Source: an uncultured Bacteroidia bacterium
GTDB taxonomy: Bacteria > Bacteroidota > Bacteroidia > Bacteroidales > UBA932
Reading direction: 5' to 3'
Length of the DNA stretch: 64,000 nucleotides
Assembly (NCBI GenBank): GCA_902801205.1
Contig: CADCHE010000011.1
Span: forward strand, 52,731-116,730
Part shown: piece after piece, positions 43,979 to 52,480 of the stretch
Position numbering within the stretch: position 1 is the stretch's first letter
Layout: the number at the start of each line of letters is the position of its first letter
The notes under the pieces: model-generated
Databases searched by the model: none
Seen by the model: the letters and a program-made list of their open reading frames with translations, nothing else
What the model was told of the DNA's origin: nothing
Position numbers and translations under genes: made by a program

Positions 43979-45829
43979 TTACAGTGCCTGCATATCGTGC
44001 AGTTTCCGATAATAGCCGCCGAGCGCGATCAGTTCCGTGTGGGTGCCGCGTTCGACAATCCGTCCTTCGTCCATCACGATGATTTCGTCGGCGTCGCGGA
44101 TGGTGGACAGCCGGTGGGCGATTGCAATGGTGGTCCGCGTGGCCATCAGGCGCTCCAGGGCCTCCTGCACCGTCTTCTCGGATTCCGTGTCCAGCGAAGC
44201 CGTGGCCTCGTCCAGGATGAGGATCGGCGGGTTCTTCAGGATGGCGCGGGCGATGCTGATGCGCTGGCGCTGGCCGCCGGAAAGCTTCACGCCGCGGTCT
44301 CCGATGTTGAAGTTGTAGCCGCCCTCCTTCTCCATGATGAAATCGTGCGCGTTTGCGATCTTCGCCGCCGCGATCACTTCGTCCATCGTGGCGTCCTCGA
44401 CGCCGAAGGCGATGTTGTTGAAAATCGTATCATTGAAGAGGATCGATTCCTGGTTGACGTTGCCGATCAGGCTGCGCAGGTCGGCGATCCGCACCTGCCG
44501 GATGTCCGTCCCGTCGATCCGGACGCATCCTTCTGCCGGGTCATAGAAACGGGGCACGAGGTCGACGAGCGTCGTCTTGCCCGCGCCGGACGCGCCGACG
44601 ATTGCGACGGTCCTGCCCTTGCCGATCGTCAGGTCGATGTGGTCGAGGATCGTCTTCGTGCCGTCCGGATAGCGGAAGGAGACGCCTTCGAAGCGGATTT
44701 CCTTCTCGAAGCCCTCGAGGGGCACGGGATGCGCGCTCTCCTTGATGTCGTTCTCCGCGTCGAGGATCTTGTTGATGCGGTCCATCGAAGCCATGCCCTT
44801 CGGAATGGCGTATCCCGCCTTGGCGAAGTCCTTGATCGGGTTGACGATGCTATACAGGATCACCATGAAATAGATGAAGACGGGCGCGTCGATGTTGGCC
44901 TTTCCGCCGAGGATCAGCGATCCGCCGAACCAGAGTACGATCATGATCATCACCGTGCCGAGGAACTCGCTCATCGGGTGGGCGAGCGACTGGCGGACCG
45001 ATACGCGGCCGCTCCGCCGGCGCATCTCTTCCGTCACGCCGTCAAAGCGGGCGGACATCTTCTTTTCCGCAATGAACGCCTTGATGATCCGCAGGCCGCC
45101 GAGCGTCTCCTCCACCTGGGCCATCGTGTCGCTCCAGAGCTGCTGGACATGCATCGACTGCCGCTTGAGGTTGCGGCCCACGACGCCCATCACCCAGATC
45201 ATCAACGGGGCGAAGACGATCGTGAACAGGGTCATCTGCCAGCTGATCGCGACGAGGGCCAGGAAGTAGAAGAGGATCAGGATCGGGTTCTTGATGAGCA
45301 TCTCCAGCGAGCCCGTGATGGAGTTCTCGACCTCCTGCACGTCACCGCTCATGCGGGCGATGATGTCCCCCTTCCGCTCTTCCGAGAAGAAACCGATCGG
45401 AAGGGACAGGATCTTGTCGTAGAGATCTTTGCGCAGGTTCTTGACGACGCCGGTGCGGATGGGGACCATCACGGCGGCCGACCCGAAGTAGCAGGCGGTC
45501 TTGATGGCGGTCGTCACGATGAGGAAAAGGCACAGGTACAGCAGTACGCGGGAAGCGCCCTGGTTGGCGATCGCCTGCTCGAGAAGATAGTAGAGGTTGT
45601 CCGTCACGCCGCCGCCCATCTGTGATACCGGACGGGAGAAGACCTCGTTCCAGGGCGTGAACGTATAGACCTCGTCGCTGATCCGGAAGAGGATCCGCAG
45701 CATCGGTACGATGACGGCGAAGGAGAAGATGTTGAAGACGGCGGAGAGGATGTTGAGCACCACCGAGCCGTACAGGTATTTCTTGAAGGGGGCGATGTAC
45801 CGCCGCATCATTTGCAGGAAGTCTTTCAT
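43979..45829 (-). CDS. MsbA-like ABC exporter (lipid A or lipid flippase type)
   Basis: The 616-residue fused permease/ATPase has six N-terminal membrane helices (residues ~20-330) and a C-terminal nucleotide-binding domain. The latter shows Walker A VGASGAGKT, the Q-loop NQESILFN, signature LSGGQRQRIS, Walker B ILILDEATASLD and the H-loop AHRLST. The organisation is that of MsbA/LmrA half-transporters working as homodimers. Substrate (lipid A core or another amphiphile) is not decided by sequence. It lies between the M28 peptidase gene, eight bases upstream, and the CBM9-like gene. Confidence 0.9.
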   Translation of the reverse strand: MKDFLQMMRRYIAPFKKYLYGSVVLNILSAVFNIFSFAVIVPMLRILFRISDEVYTFTPWNEVFSRPVSQMGGGVTDNLYYLLEQAIANQGASRVLLYLCLFLIVTTAIKTACYFGSAAVMVPIRTGVVKNLRKDLYDKILSLPIGFFSEERKGDIIARMSGDVQEVENSITGSLEMLIKNPILILFYFLALVAISWQMTLFTIVFAPLMIWVMGVVGRNLKRQSMHVQQLWSDTMAQVEETLGGLRIIKAFIAEKKMSARFDGVTEEMRRRSGRVSVRQSLAHPMSEFLGTVMIMIVLWFGGSLILGGKANIDAPVFIYFMVILYSIVNPIKDFAKAGYAIPKGMASMDRINKILDAENDIKESAHPVPLEGFEKEIRFEGVSFRYPDGTKTILDHIDLTIGKGRTVAIVGASGAGKTTLVDLVPRFYDPAEGCVRIDGTDIRQVRIADLRSLIGNVNQESILFNDTIFNNIAFGVEDATMDEVIAAAKIANAHDFIMEKEGGYNFNIGDRGVKLSGGQRQRISIARAILKNPPILILDEATASLDTESEKTVQEALERLMATRTTIAIAHRLSTIRDADEIIVMDEGRIVERGTHTELIALGGYYRKLHDMQAL

Positions 45830-45836
45830 GTGTGGA

Positions 45837-46877
45837 TCAGAGCATTTTGGTGAACCAATGGAAAATCAGGAAGATGCGCTTCTTGAAGATCTCATAGTCC
45901 AGGGTGTCGGCCGTGTCGCCTTCCTTGTTGGTCAGCATCGTGATGCCGGAAGTGAAGAGGGCGCAGTGGACGCCGTTCTCCACGAAGATGCGCTGGTCGC
46001 CGATGCGGTTGTGGAACATCTTCGTGAAACTTTTGCTGCCGTAGTAGTTGAATGAAATGTCCAGCGAAAGGTAATCGGCTTTGTTGGCGTCTACGAGGTC
46101 GGCGGTGAAATGGCCGTCGCTCAGCATCATCAGATAGTCATCGCGGCCGGGATGGACCGGCGACATCGTACTGCCGAGGATGTCGAGGACCACCATCGAG
46201 TGGACGCGGTCGGGCCGGATGACGCCCCCGTCGACCGGGTCACGCAGCGAGAGCGAGGAGATCCGTGCCCACAGGTCCTCGGCGCCGGCCGAATTTTTCT
46301 CGCGTCCGTCCAGGGCGACGAAGATGAGGTTGTTCCCGTAGGAGCGTCCGAGTTCTTTCATCTTGGCGAACATGTCCACGATCGAGAGCATCGCCACCAC
46401 CCCGGAGGCATTGCTGTCGGCACCCGGCAGCAGCCGCCCGTCCACGACGCCGAAACTGTCGTAATGCGCTGCGACGATGGTGTACAGCTGGTTTCCCGCT
46501 CCCCGGTTCCCGGGCAGGAACCCGACGATATTGTGCCCGACGGTGCCGTCCGCCGTCCGGAACGACTGGCTCCACGAAGATCCCAGCATCTGCAGGCCCC
46601 GGCTCTCAAAACGCCGCGTGATCCAGAAGGCTGCCTCGTTGGCGCCGCGGGTCCCGGTACGCCGCCCGTGGAAGAGCGTGTCCGTCAGGAATTCGACGTC
46701 CGCGCGGAGATTCTCTTCCGTGATGACCTTCTCGGCGTTGCGTCCCGAAGGGACCATCTTCCGGGCGAGTGTCTGCGCCGGAGCGGCCGTGGACAGGCAC
46801 AGGAGGGCCAGCGGGATGAAAAATTTGATGAAAGATGTCTTCAAGGCACGATAAATGTTTATATTTGCACGATTCAT
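45837..46877 (-). CDS. M28-family zinc aminopeptidase, secreted
   Basis: The 346-residue exported metallopeptidase has a signal region (~15-35, IPLALLCLSTAAPAQ). Zinc ligands of the M28 fold are visible in AAHYDSFG (His ~150), PGADSNASGVV (Asp ~165), ALDGREKNS (catalytic region) and VHCALFTSG (His near the end). Bacteroidota M28 proteins act as aminopeptidases or glutaminyl cyclases; the exact type is unclear. The ATG was placed at 46877, but this overlaps the promoter of the divergent TPR gene, so a shorter start is possible. A strong inverted repeat lies just upstream. Confidence 0.85.
   Translation of the reverse strand: MNRANINIYRALKTSFIKFFIPLALLCLSTAAPAQTLARKMVPSGRNAEKVITEENLRADVEFLTDTLFHGRRTGTRGANEAAFWITRRFESRGLQMLGSSWSQSFRTADGTVGHNIVGFLPGNRGAGNQLYTIVAAHYDSFGVVDGRLLPGADSNASGVVAMLSIVDMFAKMKELGRSYGNNLIFVALDGREKNSAGAEDLWARISSLSLRDPVDGGVIRPDRVHSMVVLDILGSTMSPVHPGRDDYLMMLSDGHFTADLVDANKADYLSLDISFNYYGSKSFTKMFHNRIGDQRIFVENGVHCALFTSGITMLTNKEGDTADTLDYEIFKKRIFLIFHWFTKML
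46860..46867 (+). promoter_or_regulatory. -7 promoter box of the TPR gene
   Basis: TATATTTG lies 61 bases before the TPR-gene ATG at 46929, leaving a long leader that contains the 46888-46906 inverted repeat. The box overlaps the beginning of the M28 gene on the other strand. Confidence 0.6.
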
Positions 46878-46887
46878 TTTAGAATTT

Positions 46888-46906
46888 GTAAAATTAGGAA
46901 TTTTAC
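46888..46906. repeat. 19-bp perfect inverted repeat between the M28 and TPR genes
   Basis: GTAAAATT-AGG-AATTTTAC has 8-bp arms and a 3-base centre. It lies in the leader of the TPR gene and over a possible minus-strand -7 box (TAATTTTA) of the M28 gene, so it could be an operator for both. Confidence 0.55.
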
Positions 46907-46928
46907 GTCTAAACGAAAAATTATTTTT

Positions 46929-48956
46929 ATGCGGAGGATCTTCCTTTCCATCGTGTTCGCCTGTCTGTCCGTGCTTTCCGCTCTCGGTCAGTACGATAAG
47001 GACGCCATCTATTTCCGCGGGCGTCTCGCGCTTTCGGAGGGGAAGTATTCCGAGGCCATCGGGCAGTTCAACATGCTCGCCCACCTGGATACCACGGACT
47101 GCTGGACGTACTTTTTCCGCGGGATCGCCAAATACAACCTGGGCGATATCCGCGGCGCCCACGCCGACTTCGACCATTCCGTCCGCGTGAACCCCGTCTT
47201 CACGAACGGGTACCATTTCCGGGCCATCACCTTCAGCCGCTCCGGCAAGTACGACGAGGCGTTCGCCGACTTCGACCGGGCGATGGAACTGCGCCCCGGC
47301 CTGAACGGACTGTACTTCAGCCGCGGTGTCACCCGCTTCCTGGCCGGCCAGTTCGACAAGGCTGTCGAAGACTTCGACCGGTATATCAAGAAGGAACCCA
47401 AGGATCCTTCCGCCTTCCTCAACCGGGGCGCGTCCTTCCTGTTCCTGGGGGATACGACGAAGGCGCTGGCCGATTACAACCGCGCCATCAAGCTCGACCG
47501 TTTCGATCCGGAAGGATACATCCGGCGGGGGAGGGTGTACGCCCTGCAGAAGGATTATCCGGCTGCCATCGCCGACATGGACAAGGCGATCTCGCTGGAT
47601 ACCACCAACACCTTCGCTTATTTCAACCGGGCGATGATGCACTACGAACGCCTGGACTACAATGCGGCGGTGGCTGATTTCAACCGTGTGCTCCGCGACG
47701 AGCCCGGCAACGCGCTGACCTTGTACAACCGCAGCCTCGTCTATGCCCAGGTCGGCGATTTTGAACGTGCGCTGCCCGACATGGACCGCGTGATCAACAT
47801 CAATCCCGAGAATGTGCTCGCCTATTTCAACCGGGCGTCCTATTTCATGCAGATGGGCCGTTGGCTCGACGCCCTGGACGACTTGGACAAGGCGATCGAA
47901 CTGTATCCGGACTTTGCGAAGGCCTATCTCAACCGCTCCTACGTCAAGAACATGATCGGGCGGACCCGCTCCTCGAAACAGGACTACGACACGGCCCAGA
48001 AAAAGGTCCGGGAGTACCGGACGGCGAGCGCCGATTCCGTCGCATTCGCCGACACGACCCGGAAATACAACGCCCTCCTGGCCCTGGACGCCGATTTCGC
48101 CAAGAAGGATTTCGAAAACGAACTGCTCCAGAACCGCGACATCAACATCCGGCTCAAGCCGCTGTACCGGTTCCGTCTTGCCGCAGTACGCGATCCCGGC
48201 CGTGTGGCCCTGTCGCGCCGTTATGAGAACCCGCTCATCGAGAAGTTCATCGCTGATGCACCTGTTCCGCTGGCCATTTCCAATGCGGACACGCTCACCG
48301 CGCTTCCCTACAAGGACCTCTCCGAAGTCTCCCTGTTCGGCGACAGCGCCGCTTCCGCCGGCGCTTCCAATTCGATGACCGACGCGGACCGTTCCTTCAT
48401 CACGGGTCTCTTCCTGCTGCGTTCGAAACAGTATTCTTCCGCCCTGGCGGAATTCGACGAAGCGGTGGACATGTCCGCGGACGGGCGGTATGCGGAGTAC
48501 TACCGCGCCTTCTATCACTTGAACCGCGGCGTGCTGCGGGCGGAGATGATCGATTTCATCTCTTCGATCGAGAACAACGTGCAGACCCTGACGATGGACG
48601 ACCAGGGGACGACGCGGGCGCGTGTCCGTGACCAGGTCACGCGTACCTATGACTATTCCGAAGCCATCGAAGACATGCTGGAGGCCGACCGGATCCTGCC
48701 GGGCGTCCCGTATGTCAGCTTCAACCTGGGCAACCTGTACTGCCTGTCGTCCCGATTCGTGGAATCCATCGAGTGCTATACGCGGGCGATCCGCCTGTAT
48801 CCCTACATGGGCGATGCCTATTTCAACCGCGGCCTCGTCCAGATCTACTTGAAAGACAAGGAGAAGGGGTGCATCGACCTGTCGCGTGCGGGCGAACTCG
48901 GCGTGACGGACGCCTACAGCGTCATTTCTAAATATTGCGAGGAGGAAAACCGGTAA
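46929..48956 (+). CDS. Secreted tetratricopeptide-repeat protein
   Basis: The 675-residue protein has a signal peptide (cut near ALG-QY) followed by many TPR units. Typical pieces are GKYSEAIGQFNMLAHLD, AYFNRAMMHYERLDYNAAVADF and ALDDLDKAIELYPDFAKAYLNRS at spacings of 34 residues (~20-350). A less regular middle section (~360-480) precedes more TPRs (~490-670). It probably acts as a periplasmic or outer-membrane scaffold; no partner is evident. Its stop TAATG overlaps the start of the metallo-hydrolase gene, so translation of the two is coupled. The ATG follows a 61-base leader. Confidence 0.86.
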   Translation: MRRIFLSIVFACLSVLSALGQYDKDAIYFRGRLALSEGKYSEAIGQFNMLAHLDTTDCWTYFFRGIAKYNLGDIRGAHADFDHSVRVNPVFTNGYHFRAITFSRSGKYDEAFADFDRAMELRPGLNGLYFSRGVTRFLAGQFDKAVEDFDRYIKKEPKDPSAFLNRGASFLFLGDTTKALADYNRAIKLDRFDPEGYIRRGRVYALQKDYPAAIADMDKAISLDTTNTFAYFNRAMMHYERLDYNAAVADFNRVLRDEPGNALTLYNRSLVYAQVGDFERALPDMDRVININPENVLAYFNRASYFMQMGRWLDALDDLDKAIELYPDFAKAYLNRSYVKNMIGRTRSSKQDYDTAQKKVREYRTASADSVAFADTTRKYNALLALDADFAKKDFENELLQNRDINIRLKPLYRFRLAAVRDPGRVALSRRYENPLIEKFIADAPVPLAISNADTLTALPYKDLSEVSLFGDSAASAGASNSMTDADRSFITGLFLLRSKQYSSALAEFDEAVDMSADGRYAEYYRAFYHLNRGVLRAEMIDFISSIENNVQTLTMDDQGTTRARVRDQVTRTYDYSEAIEDMLEADRILPGVPYVSFNLGNLYCLSSRFVESIECYTRAIRLYPYMGDAYFNRGLVQIYLKDKEKGCIDLSRAGELGVTDAYSVISKYCEEENR

Positions 48957-49780
48957 TGCTTCAATTCATCAGCCTGAGCAGCGGCAGCAGCGGCAATTGC
49001 TATTTCTTGACGGACGGGGACCATGGCCTGCTGATCGATGCCGGCGTCAGCATGCGCCGCCTGAAGCGGGTGCTGGGGGAGAACGGGTTTTCCATGCAGG
49101 CCTTCCAGGCTGTCCTGGTCACGCACGACCACCTCGACCATATCCGCCATCTCGGGGCGTACTGCAAGTACCTGCAGGTGCCTGTCTACACGACGCAGAC
49201 GATCCTGGACGCCCTGAATGTCCATTCCTTCACGCGGGATTACATCGGACCCTGCGGGCGGGCGCTCCCTCCGGAAGGCGGTTTCCGCCTGCCGCTCGGC
49301 GATGCCGAGGGACCGCTCGTACGCCATTTCGTCGTGCCGCACGACGCGACGCAGACGGTTGCCTACGACCTCCGCTGGGCGGACGGGCATTTCCTGCTGA
49401 TGACGGACGTCGGGCGCATGGTCCCGGAAGGACTGGCACTCGCCGCCCAGGCGGACACCGTCGTCATTGAATCCAATTACGACCCGGACATGCTCCGCAG
49501 GGGCGGTTATCCGGAAGACCTCAAGCGGCGGATCCGCAGCGGGTCCGGACACCTGAGCAACGAGGAATGCGCCGCTGCCGTGAAAACCTTCTGGCATCCC
49601 GGCCTGAAAAACCTCTTCCTCTGCCACCTGAGCGCGAACAACAACACGCCGCAGCTGGCCTATGCCGCCACCCATGCCGCGCTGCAGGGAATCTTCCCGG
49701 AAAGCGGCGGCTCGGCGGCGGACGTGACGCGGCTGCAGATCCTTCCGCGCGGGGCCGCTTCCCGCCGTTTCGATTTGTAG
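48956..49780 (+). CDS. Metallo-beta-lactamase-fold hydrolase (YycJ/WalJ-like)
   Basis: The 274-residue cytoplasmic protein has the metal-binding signature THDHLDHI (His-x-His-x-Asp-His, ~58-65), VPHDATQTVAYDL (~125), LMTDVGRM (Asp) and CHLSANNNTP. The opening ISLSSGSSGNCYFLTDG and the extended length match the YycJ/WalJ branch, a nuclease-like single-domain group associated in Firmicutes with cell-wall control. Function in this phylum is unknown. The ATG overlaps the TPR stop (TAATG), showing coupled translation. Confidence 0.9.
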   Translation: MLQFISLSSGSSGNCYFLTDGDHGLLIDAGVSMRRLKRVLGENGFSMQAFQAVLVTHDHLDHIRHLGAYCKYLQVPVYTTQTILDALNVHSFTRDYIGPCGRALPPEGGFRLPLGDAEGPLVRHFVVPHDATQTVAYDLRWADGHFLLMTDVGRMVPEGLALAAQADTVVIESNYDPDMLRRGGYPEDLKRRIRSGSGHLSNEECAAAVKTFWHPGLKNLFLCHLSANNNTPQLAYAATHAALQGIFPESGGSAADVTRLQILPRGAASRRFDL

Positions 49781-49823
49781 CCTGATTTTTGCAGCAAAAC
49801 ATTCCATGTTAATGATATAGACC

Positions 49824-50444
49824 ATGAAGAAAATGATACGCAGGACTTTGACCACGCTCCTTGCCGCGCTCTGCCTTTCCGGTGCAGCCCTGGCACAGAA
49901 TAGCATTTACGACTTGAAAGTGAAGGACATGGACGGAAAGGACGTTTCCCTCTCCATGTATAAGGGGAAGGTGCTTCTGATCGTCAACACGGCGACGGAA
50001 TGCGGTTTCACCCCCCAGTATGAGGACCTGGAGAAAATGTACCAGAAGTTCAAGGACAAGGGACTGGTGATCCTGGATTTCCCCTGCAACCAGTTCGGCG
50101 GTCAGGCCCCCGGCACCATCGAGGAAATCCACTCCTTCTGCACCGGCAAGTACAAGACGACCTTCCCCCAGTTCGACAAGATCGACGTGAACGGCGAGAA
50201 CGAGAGTCCGCTCTTCACCTTCCTGAAGGCGAAGCAGAACTTCAAGGGCTTCGGCAGCGGCGCGAAGGCCGAGTTGATGGATTCGATGCTCAAGAAACAG
50301 GATCCGGAATACGCCTCCAAGTCCGACATCAAGTGGAATTTTACCAAGTTCCTCGTGGATGCGAAGGGAAATGTCGTGGCGCGTTTCGAACCGACGGCGA
50401 GCATGAATTTCGTCAGCACCGTCGTGAGTTCCAAGCTTTTCTAG
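49824..50444 (+). CDS. Periplasmic glutathione-peroxidase-family thiol peroxidase
   Basis: The 206-residue product has a signal peptide (cut at ALA-QN) and a thioredoxin fold. The catalytic peroxidatic Cys is in NTATECGFTPQYEDL (~63), with FPCNQFGGQAPG (Gln ~98) and KWNFTKFLVD (Trp) giving the classical triad. It is a Cys, not a selenocysteine, enzyme. Bacteria without glutathione use thioredoxin as donor, so it is most likely a thioredoxin-dependent lipid or hydroperoxide peroxidase of the periplasm. It is convergent with the M64 peptidase with only 12 bases between them. Confidence 0.93.
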   Translation: MKKMIRRTLTTLLAALCLSGAALAQNSIYDLKVKDMDGKDVSLSMYKGKVLLIVNTATECGFTPQYEDLEKMYQKFKDKGLVILDFPCNQFGGQAPGTIEEIHSFCTGKYKTTFPQFDKIDVNGENESPLFTFLKAKQNFKGFGSGAKAELMDSMLKKQDPEYASKSDIKWNFTKFLVDAKGNVVARFEPTASMNFVSTVVSSKLF

Positions 50445-50456
50445 CCTTTTCCGGCA

Positions 50457-51788
50457 TCACTTTTCCTCCGTATAGAAACGGATGATCTCGTCAATGGCCC
50501 GTTGGCAGACGGGGCAGAAGGCGGGGTAGCTGTTCGTCTTCATGCGGCAGTCTTCTGCGCCGCGCCAGACTCCTTCTTTCTGGTATCCGCCGCCTGGAAA
50601 CAAGCCGACGGTCGCCTTCGGGCTCGTGGTGGCCTGCCCTTCCCAACCATAGTCGCTGAAAACGACGCGGTAGACGCGGCCGGTCATGTCTTTCCATTTT
50701 GACGCGAAGTCCTTCTGGGTCGTCAGGTTCTTCTCCCAGGGCTCTGTGTCGGCAAAGTACATCGGGTCGTAGGGGTCGTCCGAGAAATACTCGTCGGCCA
50801 GGCCGGCGAAACTGTGGCCGAACTCGTGGACGACGACCGGCTTGAATTGCGCGTGGCGGGCCGTCGTCAGCGTATATGCGTTGAAGATGCCCCCTCCGCC
50901 GTAGGTGTCCGTATTGGCGAGGATGACGATGTGCTCATAGGGGATGCCGGCCAGTGCGTCGTGCAGTGCGAAAAGGTGCTGCGTCGTCAGGTACCGGTCG
51001 GAATAGAAGGTGTCGAAATGGGAGAGGGCCGTCGTCCGCTTCCAGTCTTTCTCCCGCGGGACGCTGACTCCGCTTTCCTCGGAAGGCAGCAGGGCGGCGA
51101 CGACGTTGAAACGGTCGCGCAGATGCCCGAAGGGCTCGTGCGCCCGGAAGCTTTCCAACGCGGTGCGGACGTCCGCGAGAAAGTCGTCCATCTCGTCTTC
51201 GGCATATCCCTCCGGCACGAAGACGACATCGATCCGCCGGTCGGCCTGGACGGGAGCCGAGTCGGGGTCTTCGCCGCCTTTCCAGAGCCAGACGTGCGGG
51301 GCCGGTTTCTGCCCGATGGGCTGGATCAGGATGTCTTCCGGGTCCACGCGGTGGGACAGCGAGGCGGAGACGGCACCATGGAAGTCGGTCAGCGTCACAT
51401 CGATACGTACTTTTCCGTCGGGCATCGGCAGCAGGAATACGTTCTCGAACGCCTTCCGCACCTGCTTGGCTTCATCCGTCGCCAGCCATTCCTGGAAGAG
51501 GGTGGAGAAGGAGGTGCAGTACAGGACTTCCCCTGCCGTTCCGTCTTCTTCCAGGGCGCGCATGACGATCTGTCCGTTGCCCTGGAGCGGGGGACGGTCA
51601 AGGTTGACGCGCCGTCCGGCCCAGCCTTCGATGCTGTACAGGTGGGCGAGGGCGATGTCCTGCCGGGATGCGTCACCGCTGAAGATATAATCGACCCTGA
51701 GCGTGCGGTCGGTCAGGCGTACGGCCGCCTGGCCGGAGAACGGCGCGGTTGCGGCCAGGACGAGAAAGAGAAGGAGGATTCGTTTCAT
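50457..51788 (-). CDS. M64-family (IgA-peptidase-like) metallopeptidase, secreted
   Basis: The 443-residue product has a signal peptide (~1-22). A beta-rich N-terminal domain is followed by the peptidase domain from ~185 (RRIDVVFVPEGYAEDEMDDF). The zinc site is VVHEFGHSFAGLADEYF (~320), an extended HExxHxxGLxDE, and three Cys lie near the C-terminus (EDCRMKTNSYPAFCPVCQRA). These match peptidase M64. Clostridial members cut IgA hinge regions; in Bacteroidales such proteins are widespread and their targets unknown. Divergent from the nitroreductase gene over a 47-base region. Confidence 0.9.
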   Translation of the reverse strand: MKRILLLFLVLAATAPFSGQAAVRLTDRTLRVDYIFSGDASRQDIALAHLYSIEGWAGRRVNLDRPPLQGNGQIVMRALEEDGTAGEVLYCTSFSTLFQEWLATDEAKQVRKAFENVFLLPMPDGKVRIDVTLTDFHGAVSASLSHRVDPEDILIQPIGQKPAPHVWLWKGGEDPDSAPVQADRRIDVVFVPEGYAEDEMDDFLADVRTALESFRAHEPFGHLRDRFNVVAALLPSEESGVSVPREKDWKRTTALSHFDTFYSDRYLTTQHLFALHDALAGIPYEHIVILANTDTYGGGGIFNAYTLTTARHAQFKPVVVHEFGHSFAGLADEYFSDDPYDPMYFADTEPWEKNLTTQKDFASKWKDMTGRVYRVVFSDYGWEGQATTSPKATVGLFPGGGYQKEGVWRGAEDCRMKTNSYPAFCPVCQRAIDEIIRFYTEEK

Positions 51789-51835
51789 ATTTCAAAAATA
51801 ATCTTTATATTTAAAAACTCAATGAAAGTGATCCG

Positions 51836-52468
51836 ATGAAAACGAAAAATACCCTCATTCTCCTCTGTGCGCTGCTCGCGGCGGGCGCCTGCCGTCCGTC
51901 GCCGCAGGGCGGAACAACCGCAGTCGAACCCGGAACGAATGCCGTGATCGAAACGATCATGAGCCGGCGCAGTATCCGGCAGTATACGGGCGTTCCCGTC
52001 GGCCGGGATACGATGGATGTGATCCTGCGGTGCGGCATCAACGCACCCAACGGCCAGAACAAGCAGTCCTGGGCCGTCCGCGTGGTGGATAACCCCGAAT
52101 GGCTCCACGGCCTGGCTTCGGCACTTGCCGGTGATGGAATGTCCGCGGAGGATGTGCTCCAGCGTGGTTTCCGCGGCGCTCCGACGGTTGTTTTCATTGC
52201 CAAGGACACCTCCTATCCATTCTCCGAGACGGACTGCGGCCTGCTGACGGAGAACATGCTCCTTTCCGCCTGGTCGCTGGGCATCGGCTCCATCTGCCTG
52301 GGCGGCGTCGCCCGCCAGATTGCGGGCACCCCCGCTGCGCAGCCCTATCTCGACCGGCTCCAGTTCGGGGACGGCTTCGAACTGGTCCTCTGCGTCGGTT
52401 TCGGCTATCCCGCCGAACAGCCCGAGGCCCGGCCGCGCGACGATTCCAAATACCGATTCATTGACTGA
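51836..52468 (+). CDS. Nitroreductase-family flavoprotein with a lipoprotein-like signal
   Basis: The 210-residue protein has an FMN-binding nitroreductase fold: SRRSIRQYTGVPV (~43-56), NAPNGQNKQSWAVRVV (~72) and LGIGSICLGGV (~150). Unusually the N-terminus is a hydrophobic signal ending in LAAGAC (Cys19), which suggests membrane anchoring on the periplasmic side. The lipobox is imperfect. Exported members would need FMN outside the cytoplasm or a bound cofactor. A TATATTTA-like element is near 51808. It may be an operon with the C-S lyase gene 12 bases downstream. Confidence 0.86.
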   Translation: MKTKNTLILLCALLAAGACRPSPQGGTTAVEPGTNAVIETIMSRRSIRQYTGVPVGRDTMDVILRCGINAPNGQNKQSWAVRVVDNPEWLHGLASALAGDGMSAEDVLQRGFRGAPTVVFIAKDTSYPFSETDCGLLTENMLLSAWSLGIGSICLGGVARQIAGTPAAQPYLDRLQFGDGFELVLCVGFGYPAEQPEARPRDDSKYRFID

Positions 52469-52480
52469 CCCATCCTTTAT

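Noticed and set aside
42830-45625. Long plus-strand open frame opposite the amidase-like, CBM9-like and exporter genes
   Set aside because: It crosses three real genes antisense and contains no recognisable domain.
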